DNA of 64,000 nucleotides. Origin: Dyadobacter diqingensis (lineage in GTDB: Bacteria > Bacteroidota > Bacteroidia > Cytophagales > Spirosomataceae). The translations under genes and the position numbers were made by a program. The stretch lies in the NCBI RefSeq assembly GCF_024220585.1, contig NZ_JAMXKF010000015.1, forward strand, positions 60,598-124,597, in the 5' to 3' direction. Of this stretch, positions 53,226 to 62,513 are shown in pieces (positions within the stretch are counted from its first letter, which is position 1; each line of letters opens with the position of its first letter). Below the pieces are notes generated by a model. The model saw only the letters and a list, made by a program, of their open reading frames with translations, was not told the origin of the DNA and did not search any database.

Positions 53226-54938
53226 ATGGCGAATTTTAATATAGACAGTGAAAAAGCCCGTACCTATGATGCCATTGTTATTGGCTCAGGGATCAGTGGC
53301 GGATGGTCAGCAAAGGAGCTGACCGAGAGGGGGTTGAAAACTCTTGTTTTGGAGCGGGGACGTGACGTTCAGCATATTAAAGATTACCCGACGACTAACA
53401 TGCAGCCCTGGGAGTTTGATCACAGGGAAAGGCTGCCGAAATCTGTAACGGATGCCAATCCGATTGCCAGCAGATGTTACAATTTCAAGGAGTCGTCGCA
53501 GCATTTTTTTGTAAAAGATAACGAGCATCCTTACGTTCAGGACAAGCCATTTGACTGGCTTCGTGGCTATCAGGTTGGAGGTAAGTCGCTGCTTTGGGCC
53601 AGACAGACACAGCGTTGGAGCCAGTTCGATTTCGACGGGCCGGCAAGAGATAAATTTGCTGTGGAATGGCCGATCGGTTATAATGACATTGCTCCCTGGT
53701 ATAGTCATGTTGAAAAATTTGCGGGTATTACGGGAAACAAAGATGGGATCGATACACTGCCAGATGGTGAATTTTTGAAACCACATGATTTGAACTGTGT
53801 TGAAAAATACTTTAAAGAGCAGGTTTCAAAGCAGTATAAAGACCGCCATATCATCATCGGACGCGCTGCACATTTGACGGATCCCAAGCAAATCCACCTG
53901 GATCAGGGCCGTGCCCAATGCCAGCACCGGGCTATTTGTGAACGTGGATGCCCATTTGGCGGATATTTTAGCAGTAATGCTTCTACCATTCCGTGGGCAA
54001 TGAAAACCGGGAACATGACGCTTCGTCCTCATTCGGTAGTTCACTCGGTGATTTATGACGATAAGAAGCAAAAAGTAACAGGTGTGCGTGTGATCGATGC
54101 CAACACGAAGGAAATGATGGAATTTTATGCCAAAATTATTTTCGTGAATGCAGCCGCGTTAAACACAAACCTGATCCTGATGAATTCCATTTCATCCCGC
54201 TTCCCGAATGGGCTGGGTAATGACAGCGGAGTGCTTGGAAAATATGTTGCATTCCACAATTACCGTGCTTCTGTTTCAGGAGAATATGAAGGTTTCCTTG
54301 ATTCTACAACGGATGGAAAACGTCCGAACAGTGGATATATCCCCCGTTTTAGAAACGTTTACAAACAGGAAACGGATTTTCTAAGAGGATATGCGGCTGG
54401 TTTTGGTGCGAACCGTATGACTTATTCCGATCGCAGCGATATTGGAGAATCCTTAAAATCGAGCTTGCTTGATACAAAATATGGCAACTGGAGTGTTGGC
54501 TCTCACATGATGGGAGAAACGATTCCTAAGGAAAGTAACTACGTGGCTCTGGATAAGGAGTTGAAAGACGCGTATGGCATGCCATTGCTCAAAATATCGG
54601 TCGGATATGATGATAACGATGAAAAAATGGTGAAGGATTACATTGAGCAGGTTAGCGAAATGTTTACCAATGCAGGTTTCAAAAACGTTCGTTCACACGA
54701 CGGGCACAGAAATCCTGGTAACGACATTCACGAAATGGGTGGCGTGCGTATGGGTAAAGATCCAAAAACATCGATCCTGAATAAGTGGAATCAGATGCAT
54801 GCGGCTAAAAACGTATTCGTGACCGATGGTGCTTCCATGACCTCTACTTCTACGCAAAATCCGTCATTAACTTATATGGCATTTTCTGCCCGCTCGGTGG
54901 ATTATGCAGTGAAACAAATAAAGGCCAAGAATTTGTAA
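53226..54938 (+). CDS. GMC-family FAD oxidoreductase (sugar dehydrogenase large subunit)
   Basis: A 570-residue protein with the FAD motif DAIVIGSGISGGWSAKELTE near residue 16 and the GMC signature GYQVGGKSLLWARQTQRW. A Cys-rich stretch, CQHRAICERGCPFGGYF, is typical of gluconate-2-dehydrogenase-type members. The C-terminal VTDGASMTSTSTQNPSLTYM carries the conserved His/Asn replacement region. It has no signal of its own, so export rides on the subunit 3 Tat signal. It likely oxidises a sugar C-H group in the periplasm, perhaps at C3. Confidence 0.92.
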   Translation: MANFNIDSEKARTYDAIVIGSGISGGWSAKELTERGLKTLVLERGRDVQHIKDYPTTNMQPWEFDHRERLPKSVTDANPIASRCYNFKESSQHFFVKDNEHPYVQDKPFDWLRGYQVGGKSLLWARQTQRWSQFDFDGPARDKFAVEWPIGYNDIAPWYSHVEKFAGITGNKDGIDTLPDGEFLKPHDLNCVEKYFKEQVSKQYKDRHIIIGRAAHLTDPKQIHLDQGRAQCQHRAICERGCPFGGYFSSNASTIPWAMKTGNMTLRPHSVVHSVIYDDKKQKVTGVRVIDANTKEMMEFYAKIIFVNAAALNTNLILMNSISSRFPNGLGNDSGVLGKYVAFHNYRASVSGEYEGFLDSTTDGKRPNSGYIPRFRNVYKQETDFLRGYAAGFGANRMTYSDRSDIGESLKSSLLDTKYGNWSVGSHMMGETIPKESNYVALDKELKDAYGMPLLKISVGYDDNDEKMVKDYIEQVSEMFTNAGFKNVRSHDGHRNPGNDIHEMGGVRMGKDPKTSILNKWNQMHAAKNVFVTDGASMTSTSTQNPSLTYMAFSARSVDYAVKQIKAKNL

Positions 54939-54977
54939 GCATCAGGTTGTTCTACAAAAAAAATGCCGGGAGTTCAA

Positions 54978-55012
54978 AGAAGTCAACTTTTCAAAAGTTG
55001 ACTTCTCTTTTT
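54978..55012 (+). terminator. Strong terminator after GMC gene
   Basis: A perfect 14-bp palindrome, AGAAGTCAACTTTT (54978-54991) and AAAAGTTGACTTCT (54993-55006), with a single central base is followed by CTTTTT. It ends locus 2. Confidence 0.9.
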
Positions 55013-55046
55013 CTGCCACCGTCCTTTCCCTCCCCGGTTTCTGGTT

Positions 55047-55235
55047 CTATACTTCATTGACCCACTTTTCCTGCTTCATAAAAAGTACCAGAACGATAAT
55101 ATCAGTCAACACACCCGTTATGGCCAGAATTGCCCCTGTATTTTTTGTTGCTTCTGAATCTATGATAAGGTTCAATCCTGCCAGACTTAATAATGTTCCC
55201 GCTATTAAAAGGCTGATTTTATTTTTCAGTTTCAT
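55047..55235 (-). CDS. Small hypothetical membrane protein
   Basis: A 62-residue protein on the minus strand with two hydrophobic segments (LLIAGTLLSLAGLNLII and AILAITGVLTDIIVLVLFM) and a short basic N-terminus MKLKNK. I recognise no family. The start codon and composition are plausible, but no promoter or partner is evident. Confidence 0.5.
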   Translation of the reverse strand: MKLKNKISLLIAGTLLSLAGLNLIIDSEATKNTGAILAITGVLTDIIVLVLFMKQEKWVNEV

Positions 55236-55431
55236 ATCGAAAATCCGTTTTGAGTATTTTTAGAATTAGACTTTCAGAAAATGAAAAGTCACTCCCGGTG
55301 CTGATATTTTTTTTGTTACTGTCACCACTTTTATCCTTCTTTAATATAAATTTTTCCAATTATTTTATCATCTGACTAGGGGAATAAGAGTGCAAAAAAG
55401 TCTTTTAATTATTACATAACGAAAAGACTCT

Positions 55432-56103
55432 ATGCGCGATCCTTTGCTACATGAAGAACCCACGACAGGAGGTCCGTTTCTGTCACCTTCTAATGAAGAC
55501 AAACCCCGCTCTCAGGAGGTTGATTCTGCATTATTTTTAAAGGCTACTTTTGAGGAAAATCCTTCAAAAGGCCTGGAACTTCTGTTCAGGAGGTTTTACA
55601 AGCCGTTATGCAGTCATGCGGTTCGTTTTGTCTATTCAAAGCAAATTGCGGAGGATCTGGTGAGTGAAGTATTCTTTCAGTTTTACCGGACAAAATCATA
55701 TCAGAATATCAGCTCGTCCTACACGAGTTATCTTTTTCGCGCCGTACGTAATGAATGTTTTACTTACCTGCGCCGTGAATTTGGCAAGACCGATGCACTA
55801 GAAATCACCACAGAAAATACGATATCAGTTCAGCAGCAACAGCCGGACGCGGAAATTCACTACAATCATCTTTTTCTGAAAGTAAATGAAGTGATCGGCG
55901 AACTTCCGATGCAATGCCGCCGCGTATTTCTGATGAGCCGGTTTGAAAGCAAGAAATACCATGAGATCGCCGACGAGTTAAATATTTCCCCCAAAACCGT
56001 AGAAGTTCATATTTCCAAGGCGTTAAAGCATCTCCGCGTGGCGCTTAACGGAGAATGGATGATGCCCTGCCTGTTTTTGGTTTTGGACAATTTCAGCGCA
56101 TAA
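55432..56103 (+). CDS. ECF sigma factor of locus 3
   Basis: A 223-residue sigma factor with an unusual 30-residue polar N-terminal extension. Region 2 covers residues 40-110 (LELLFRRFYKPLCSHAVRFV, SEVFFQFYRT) and region 4 covers 155-205 (LPMQCRRVFLMSRFESKKYH, ISPKTVEVHISKALKHLRVA). The C-terminus MMPCLFLVLDNFSA is again hydrophobic. The FecR gene begins 41 bp after its stop, so the two are co-transcribed. Confidence 0.92.
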   Translation: MRDPLLHEEPTTGGPFLSPSNEDKPRSQEVDSALFLKATFEENPSKGLELLFRRFYKPLCSHAVRFVYSKQIAEDLVSEVFFQFYRTKSYQNISSSYTSYLFRAVRNECFTYLRREFGKTDALEITTENTISVQQQQPDAEIHYNHLFLKVNEVIGELPMQCRRVFLMSRFESKKYHEIADELNISPKTVEVHISKALKHLRVALNGEWMMPCLFLVLDNFSA

Positions 56104-56144
56104 GCTGCCCTCACACATTTTTGAACATTGAAATTAGCACGATA

Positions 56145-57152
56145 ATGGAAGCACCGATATTGAAACATATTCTTTTTGAGTATTTGTCCGGGAGGGCAAA
56201 TCCACTCGAAAGACAATTGGCAGAGGATTGGTTAAAGGATGCTGAAAATACAGATACTTTTCATCAATGGCTTTATGAATGGGAAACCCGTTCGCCGCAG
56301 TTTATACCCGATCAGGAGCAGGCTATGATGCGGCTTTTGTCCAGAATCAACAATGAAGAGCCAAAGCCGGAAGCAGATATCAACGAAGATGACCAGGCCG
56401 GAAGCGGCTGGAGCCCGTTTCAGCTTCGGAAATACTGGCTGATCGCAGCATCGATACTTCTGCTTGTATGTTGCAGCTGGTTTTCAAGAGATGTTATTCA
56501 ATACAAAACTTTTGAAACCGGGTATGGGCAGACGACAAAATTATACCTCGAAGATGGCAGCCGGGTTGCCCTTAATGCCAATTCCCGCCTGAAAATACCG
56601 CGTTTCGGGTTCTTTGGAGATGTACGTACGGTGTCGCTTGACGGCGAGGCTGAATTTTCAGTAAGTCATACGATTGATCACAAACGTTTTGTCGTGAGAA
56701 CTTCCGATACTTTTCAGGTCGAGGTATTGGGTACGCAGTTCTCCGTTTTTGCCCGTCCGCGTGGTACCAAGGTAGCTTTAAGCCATGGTAAAATCCGAAT
56801 TGACTATTCACAGGGTGAAAAACACCAGCATTTATTGATGAAACCTGGCGATTTGGCAACCCTTCAAAAGACTGGCGCAGTGCAGCTTGTCAATGATGTA
56901 GACACGAAAAGTTTAAGTGCCTGGAAGGAACAGCGTTTTGTATTTAACGCAACTTCTCTACTGGAAATCAGCAATCTGATACAGGAAAATTTTGGCAAAA
57001 AAGTCCGGATTGCCAATGATAAAATTGCCCGCAGAACGATTACAGGAAACTTCAAAACGCAGAACGCAGAAGAGCTGCTCAGAACGGTTTCGGAAGTGCT
57101 GGATCTCGAAATCGAAACCGCAGGTGACTCCATTTTAATAACCGATAATTAA
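56145..57152 (+). CDS. FecR-family anti-sigma factor of locus 3
   Basis: A 335-residue protein from the ATG at 56145; the TTG at 56055 would overlap the sigma gene. A cytoplasmic part of about 100 residues is followed by one membrane helix (YWLIAASILLLVCCSWFSRD) and the FecR/DUF4974 end (YLEDGSRVALNANSRLKIPR, VLGTQFSVFARPRGTKVALS, FNATSLLEISNLIQENFGKK). It lacks the two periplasmic Cys residues of the other two FecR proteins and ends ILITDN. It should sense the SusC 21 bp downstream. Confidence 0.92.
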   Translation: MEAPILKHILFEYLSGRANPLERQLAEDWLKDAENTDTFHQWLYEWETRSPQFIPDQEQAMMRLLSRINNEEPKPEADINEDDQAGSGWSPFQLRKYWLIAASILLLVCCSWFSRDVIQYKTFETGYGQTTKLYLEDGSRVALNANSRLKIPRFGFFGDVRTVSLDGEAEFSVSHTIDHKRFVVRTSDTFQVEVLGTQFSVFARPRGTKVALSHGKIRIDYSQGEKHQHLLMKPGDLATLQKTGAVQLVNDVDTKSLSAWKEQRFVFNATSLLEISNLIQENFGKKVRIANDKIARRTITGNFKTQNAEELLRTVSEVLDLEIETAGDSILITDN

Positions 57153-57173
57153 CTATTTCTAATCCCTTAACTT

Positions 57174-60100
57174 ATGCAATTAACACTATCAACTAAGCAC
57201 TGGGTGGGAATTGGGCTTGCCTTTGCCACGCAATTTTCGCAGGCTGCTCAATCTCAGACTATTGCATTTGCCTCCATGCTTGAACGGCAGCCTCATACAG
57301 TAAGGCAGGAGATGAAATTGAAAAATGCGTTGCTTGATTTACAGCGTCACTATGGAGTGGAAATAGTGTTTGAGGACCGGGTTGTCGGTACACTTAACAT
57401 TGTTTCAGGTTTAATTGATTTTAATAAACCGCTGGAAAAAAATCTTGAAATTATTCTTGGGCAGAATGGATTAAAATACAAGAAAACCCGTAAGAATACC
57501 TATGTGATTATTGAAGGAAAGGAGGCTATAAAAACGAGCGTAGCCAACCCTGAGGAGAAAAAAGAGTCTGCCCTAATCATTGAGAAAAACACCGTTGAAA
57601 TGGCTAATGTGTCAGGCGGACACACTGAGATTGTCGACAAAGCGATCAGTGGGAAAGTCACTGATGAAAAGGGCGGCGGATTACCTGGTGTAAGTGTTAT
57701 TTTAAAAGGCACACAGCAGGGAACTTCTTCAAATGGTGAAGGAGAATTTCAGCTGAACGTTCCCGACGAAAAGGCGATTCTGGTTTTCAGTTTTGTAGGG
57801 TACAAAACACAGGAAATTCTGGTTGGCGCATCTTCAAAACTTACGGTCAATCTTTTACCAGATGAAAATTCGCTGGATGAAGTTGTTGTTGTGGGTTATG
57901 GTTCTGTGAAAAAATCTGACTTAACAGGTGCCGTTGGTACTGTAAAGGCAGAAGCATTGCAGGAACGCCCGGCTGCATCACTTAATCAGGGGCTGTCAGG
58001 TCGGGTAACGGGGGTGAACGTTTCCTCAAACTCGGGTCGTCCGGGTGGTAGGGCCAATATCCGTATACGCGGAGCGAGCTCGATCAGTGTATCCAACAAC
58101 CCATTGTACGTTATTGACGGAGTTATTCTTAATTCTGTTGATCTTCAAAACGGTAGCACACCGATTGATTATATTAACCCTAATGATATCGCATCCATTG
58201 AAGTACTTAAAGATGCTTCGTCTACGGCTATTTATGGAGCCCGGGGAGCCAATGGCGTTATTTTGATCACAACAAAGCGTGGAACTTCAACCGGCGGCAG
58301 AGTAACTTACGACGCTGATTTCAGCATTGGTGTGGCGCCTAAAAAACTTGATGTGCTTAATTCAAAGGAATTTCTGGCAGTAGAAGACCTTGCGTATAAA
58401 AATGCAGCCAAATACGATCCGGTTGGATGGGCAACAGGGACCAAATATACGGATCCCAAAAAGAAGAGAACTAATCCTTTGTTATTTGATGCACAGGGAA
58501 ATCCGTTATATGATACTGATTGGCAGGACGAAACATTTCAGAAAGCATTTACCCAAAACCACCAGCTTGGATTCACGGGCGGGACAGAAAAGGGTAGTTT
58601 TGGAGCATTCGTAAACTATCGGAATGAGAATGGAATTATTCGTGATTCCTGGCAGAAAAGATACTCAGGCCGTTTTGTATTTGATACACAAATCAAAAGC
58701 TGGCTGAAAGTGGGTGGCACACTTGGTTATACCGATCAAAACGAAAAACAGATCGATCAACTGGGAGGTGGCGGTATCACTGCGATGCGTCAGGTTTTGG
58801 AAGCTTTGCCTATTATTCCTGTTAAATATGCTGACGGAAGCTGGGCAAGTAACCGGGATTATCCGGGTATGGAAGGTGGTGACAGTCCGCTTAGAGTAGC
58901 TGCTGAAAGATTGTTTTTTCTGCGTACGCAGACTTTGCTGGGGAACATGTATGCTACGATCCGTCTAGCCGATGGTTTGGAATTAAGATCAACAGTTGGA
59001 ACCAATGTGATCAATCAGAGACGTGATTATTTTGCGGCAAAAGGTTTGCAATACATTTCCACGAATGGAGAGGCTTCGGTGATCAACAACAGGTATAACT
59101 CCTGGCAGTTCGAGAATTATTTGACATATCATAAAGAATTTGCCAAAATACATTCCTTGAATGCGATGGCCGGTTTGTCATGGCAGCATGTTGACCGCTT
59201 TGAGAATGTTGCGGTAACACAGGGTTTTGATGATACTTATTTCCAGTTTAACAACCTGGGGGCGGGTGCAAGTCCGCAAGCTCCTTCTTCTGTTGGAGAA
59301 GCTTATGGGTTAAATTCTTATTTCGCCCGTCTGAATTATTCATTGTTTAATAAGTATCTTTTGACTTTTACGGGGCGTCTGGATGGTTCGTCCAAATTTG
59401 GATCTGCAAACCAATATGCGTTTTTCCCTTCTGCGGCGGTAGCCTGGCGTGTAACCGAAGAGCGTTTTATGCAAAGTATACCGGCCGTTTCCAATCTGAA
59501 AGTTCGTGCAAGTTACGGCGCAACGGGTAATTCGGAGATTCCGGCTTACAGGGCCTTGGCAGGTATGTCAAACAACATCAGCGGACAGGTTGATTATAGC
59601 GTAATTTTTAACGGAACACGTAATATTGGCACAGGTATTAGTCGTATGGCTAATCCTAATCTGCAATGGGAAAAAACCCAGCAATATGATGTAGGTATAG
59701 AACTTGGCTTATTTTCTAACAGGGTCAATTTCGAGCTTGATTTGTACCGCAGAAAAGTAAATGACATGTTACTTGATGCACCGCTTCCTTTGTCGAGTGG
59801 ATACAGAAGCATTTATTCCAACATTGGAAGTATGGAAAATAAAGGTATTGAATTTGCCATTAACTCTACCAATATCAAAAAGGGAGATTTCACATGGAGC
59901 ACGACCTTTAATATTTCTGTCAACAAAAATAAAGTGTTGGCTCTTTCCGGCGGCAGCGATATTTTTTCAGGCAACGGTGTAATCAGCGTAGGTAAGCCAG
60001 TTGGATCTTTCTTCGGAAGAAAACACCTTGGAACCTGGGGAAGTAACGAAGCGGAGCAGGCTAAAAAATACAATATGCTTCCGGGTGATGTTAAATATCT

Positions 60101-60659
60101 GGATCTTAATAATGATGGCACAATTAATGACAACGACAGAACGATTATCGGAAAAGGTATCCCTGATGGATTTGGTACATTCCTGAACACGTTCCAGTAT
60201 AAAGCATGGTCGCTGACGGTTGATTTGCAATACATGTATGGCAACGATGTTCTGGACAGAAGTATTCACTCCGCTGAGGACAGACAAGGTATTGCAAACA
60301 GCTACAAAACGGTGCTGAATGCCTGGACAGAAACCAATCAGAACACACCGATTGCGCAGGTACGTCCGATCAATGCCTATTACACAACGAACAATGACAG
60401 CCATAAGGTAACGGATGCGTCGTTTATCCGCGGGCGAAATCTGCTGCTTGCCTACACGTTCCCGTCGACAGTAACGTCCAGACTAAAACTTGACCGGTTA
60501 AGAGTCTATGGATCTGTTCAGAATTTCTTTGTGGCCACGAAATATTTCGGATATGATCCGGAAGTATCCAACTCGGGTTCACCGTTTGATCAGGGTTTGG
60601 GACTATATGACTATCCAAAACCAAGGATATTTATGGTAGGGCTTAACATTGGATTGTAA
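57174..60659 (+). CDS. SusC/RagA-type TonB-dependent transporter with STN-like domain, locus 3
   Basis: An 1161-residue outer-membrane transporter. Its N-terminal signalling domain (about 40-110, MKLKNALLDLQRHYGVEIVF, LEKNLEIILGQNGLKYKKTR) is of a different subtype from loci 1 and 2. The regulatory-like domain (ISGKVTDEKGGGLPGVSVIL), the TonB box/plug start (LDEVVVVGYGSVKKSDLTGA) and the plug (LYVIDGVILNSVD) follow, then the barrel. There is no leader hairpin: the gene begins 21 bp after FecR. SusD follows after 29 bp. Confidence 0.95.
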   Translation: MQLTLSTKHWVGIGLAFATQFSQAAQSQTIAFASMLERQPHTVRQEMKLKNALLDLQRHYGVEIVFEDRVVGTLNIVSGLIDFNKPLEKNLEIILGQNGLKYKKTRKNTYVIIEGKEAIKTSVANPEEKKESALIIEKNTVEMANVSGGHTEIVDKAISGKVTDEKGGGLPGVSVILKGTQQGTSSNGEGEFQLNVPDEKAILVFSFVGYKTQEILVGASSKLTVNLLPDENSLDEVVVVGYGSVKKSDLTGAVGTVKAEALQERPAASLNQGLSGRVTGVNVSSNSGRPGGRANIRIRGASSISVSNNPLYVIDGVILNSVDLQNGSTPIDYINPNDIASIEVLKDASSTAIYGARGANGVILITTKRGTSTGGRVTYDADFSIGVAPKKLDVLNSKEFLAVEDLAYKNAAKYDPVGWATGTKYTDPKKKRTNPLLFDAQGNPLYDTDWQDETFQKAFTQNHQLGFTGGTEKGSFGAFVNYRNENGIIRDSWQKRYSGRFVFDTQIKSWLKVGGTLGYTDQNEKQIDQLGGGGITAMRQVLEALPIIPVKYADGSWASNRDYPGMEGGDSPLRVAAERLFFLRTQTLLGNMYATIRLADGLELRSTVGTNVINQRRDYFAAKGLQYISTNGEASVINNRYNSWQFENYLTYHKEFAKIHSLNAMAGLSWQHVDRFENVAVTQGFDDTYFQFNNLGAGASPQAPSSVGEAYGLNSYFARLNYSLFNKYLLTFTGRLDGSSKFGSANQYAFFPSAAVAWRVTEERFMQSIPAVSNLKVRASYGATGNSEIPAYRALAGMSNNISGQVDYSVIFNGTRNIGTGISRMANPNLQWEKTQQYDVGIELGLFSNRVNFELDLYRRKVNDMLLDAPLPLSSGYRSIYSNIGSMENKGIEFAINSTNIKKGDFTWSTTFNISVNKNKVLALSGGSDIFSGNGVISVGKPVGSFFGRKHLGTWGSNEAEQAKKYNMLPGDVKYLDLNNDGTINDNDRTIIGKGIPDGFGTFLNTFQYKAWSLTVDLQYMYGNDVLDRSIHSAEDRQGIANSYKTVLNAWTETNQNTPIAQVRPINAYYTTNNDSHKVTDASFIRGRNLLLAYTFPSTVTSRLKLDRLRVYGSVQNFFVATKYFGYDPEVSNSGSPFDQGLGLYDYPKPRIFMVGLNIGL

Positions 60660-60688
60660 TTTAATTCTGACTTTTTAAAGAAGAAACA

Positions 60689-62191
60689 ATGAATAGGATA
60701 TCAAAAAAATATAAACTGTTGGCGTTGATGGCTGGCACATTGTGGTTGACGAGCTGCTCTGACTTCTTGAATGAATCGGATCCGAGTAACTTTACAGTAG
60801 AGAATTACTTCACTAAACCAGAACATGCAAGAAGTTCTGTAAATGCGATCTACGCCAACATGCGTGTTCCGCTAAATAGTGGTTTCGGCGGAGGAGCCTG
60901 GATGATGACTGAATTTTCTACCGGCCTGGCTGCGACGGATTTGGGGCAGGCGGTAAATAGCTATTTCATAAAAGACCTGAAAAATACTTCTGACAATGGT
61001 TATGGACAAACCTATTGGGAGTTTTATTACAAAGGAATTGGTAACGCAAATCTTTCTATCAGCAAGATTCCGACGATTACCATGGATGCAACCGAAGCTA
61101 AAAAGCTGATGGGTGAGGCATATTTCCTAAGGGCTTTTTATTATTTCAATTTGGTGCAGATGTTTGGTAACATCCCTTTGATTACCGAACCGATGTCCTT
61201 GCAGTCTGAACAATTAAAACCTGCGGCGGTAGCTCCGGAAGAGATTTATAAATTGATTGTTGAGGATTTAAAAACAGCTGAGGCGTCAGGGCTATCTTGG
61301 GCTGATGCAACCGGAAAAGTGAGCTTAGGGGCTGTGAAGTCATTGCTTGCAAAAGTATATCTTACCATGGCAGGTTATCCACTGCAAAAAGGAGCTGCAT
61401 ATTTCGACTTGGCTGCCAAGAAGGCTGAGGAAGTAATCGACTCTAAACAGTTCAAGTTATTTACAAGCTACGACGATCTGCATAATCCTGCGAAGAAGAA
61501 TATTGAAGAGAATATCTTTATGATTCAGTTCAAGACACAGATACTTCCTTCGAACTGGCAGGTATCCATTGTTCCTTACAACAAAAATATTTCTCAGTAT
61601 TCTGATGAAACGGGAGGGATATATTCAACGGCTGACTTTGTGAAATCTTATGATCCGGCGGATCTACGTGCAAAGGAAAAGCAGTTTTTCTTTACCAAGT
61701 TTACCAATGAGAAGGACAGAAATCAGGTTGTGGACTTAGGCGGTTATTTCATTTACAAACATTTCGATAACGTTGCGCAGACCAGTACAGCAAACAGTGA
61801 TTTGAACTGGCCGGTGATTCGTTATGCAGATGTGCTGCTGATGTATGCGGAAGCGTCCAACGAAGTAAACGGGCCGAGTGCCAAGGCTTTTGATGCCGTT
61901 AACGCCACAAGAACCAGAGCACAATTGCCGAATCTTACGGGTCTTTCAAAAGATCAGCTTAGAGAGGCGGTGTGGAAGGAGCGTTGGTATGAATTATGCT
62001 TTGAGAATATTACCTGGTTTGATATGGTTCGTCTTCGTAAAGCATTTAATGTAACCACGAAACAATTTGATGACTATGTCGGACACAAGTTCTCTTACGG
62101 ACCGGTGATCACGCAGAGAGAGCTTTTGTTCCCGTTGCCAACGAGTGAGGTAAGAAATAACACCAATCTGAAACAGAACACAGGTTACTGA
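60689..62191 (+). CDS. SusD/RagB-type lipoprotein, locus 3
   Basis: A 500-residue lipoprotein (lipobox LWLTSCSDFL). Canonical segments include GEAYFLRAFYYFNLVQMFGN, RYADVLLMYAEASNEVNGPS and the C-terminal KERWYELCFENITWFDMVRL. It ends locus 3 and is followed by a strong terminator, so this locus has a transporter and regulators but no degradative enzyme. Confidence 0.95.
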   Translation: MNRISKKYKLLALMAGTLWLTSCSDFLNESDPSNFTVENYFTKPEHARSSVNAIYANMRVPLNSGFGGGAWMMTEFSTGLAATDLGQAVNSYFIKDLKNTSDNGYGQTYWEFYYKGIGNANLSISKIPTITMDATEAKKLMGEAYFLRAFYYFNLVQMFGNIPLITEPMSLQSEQLKPAAVAPEEIYKLIVEDLKTAEASGLSWADATGKVSLGAVKSLLAKVYLTMAGYPLQKGAAYFDLAAKKAEEVIDSKQFKLFTSYDDLHNPAKKNIEENIFMIQFKTQILPSNWQVSIVPYNKNISQYSDETGGIYSTADFVKSYDPADLRAKEKQFFFTKFTNEKDRNQVVDLGGYFIYKHFDNVAQTSTANSDLNWPVIRYADVLLMYAEASNEVNGPSAKAFDAVNATRTRAQLPNLTGLSKDQLREAVWKERWYELCFENITWFDMVRLRKAFNVTTKQFDDYVGHKFSYGPVITQRELLFPLPTSEVRNNTNLKQNTGY

Positions 62192-62215
62192 TAAAACAGA
62201 ACTTCTATAAAAGCG

Positions 62216-62257
62216 AAAAGCGGCGCGGGAAATCAAATTCCTGCGCCGCTTTTTTTT
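62216..62257 (+). terminator. Strong terminator after locus 3
   Basis: AAAAGCGGCGCGGGAA (62216-62231) pairs with TTCCTGCGCCGCTTTT (62238-62253) over 16 bp, with one G-T pair, and is followed by a T run. Confidence 0.9.
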
Positions 62258-62356
62258 GCGACAACCTTGCTGTAAGTTTCTTGTCTTTTCTGGTGCTGAT
62301 AATGTAATTTTTTAATTTGAAATTTATTATAACTTGGTGATTATCTATTAATTGAT

Positions 62357-62392
62357 CGCGATATTAAGTTAATTTACGGCGGTCGGAGACCG
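62357..62392. repeat. Direct repeat A, left copy
   Basis: A 36-bp word containing GTTAATTT and CGGCGGTCGGAG (62357-62392) is repeated at 63845-63880 with 30 of 36 bases identical. Its end can form a hairpin with GCGGTC and GACCGC. It flanks the next two genes. Confidence 0.7.
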
Positions 62393-62421
62393 CTGACATA
62401 CAGACGTAGTCTGGAGACTAC

Positions 62422-62485
62422 GCCTAACACGGATCAAGCCTAACACGCACTACGCCTAATACAGACTAGGCTTAACACAGTAACA
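62422..62485. repeat. Four tandem 16-bp units
   Basis: Four imperfect 16-bp units begin GCCTAACAC, GCCTAACAC, GCCTAATAC and GCTTAACAC, at 62422, 62438, 62454 and 62470. They follow a hairpin CGTAGTC/GACTACG (62405-62422). They lie in the 313-bp gap before the ankyrin gene, which carries no other visible gene. Confidence 0.65.
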
Positions 62486-62513
62486 TTGATACAGAGAGAT
62501 AAACTTGTTATTT

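Noticed and set aside
56055..56144. TTG start for FecR of locus 3
   Set aside because: It overlaps the end of the sigma gene and gives an unlikely N-terminus.
62422..62485. CRISPR-like array
   Set aside because: Units are only 16 bp, directly adjacent with no unique spacers, and no cas genes are in the window.
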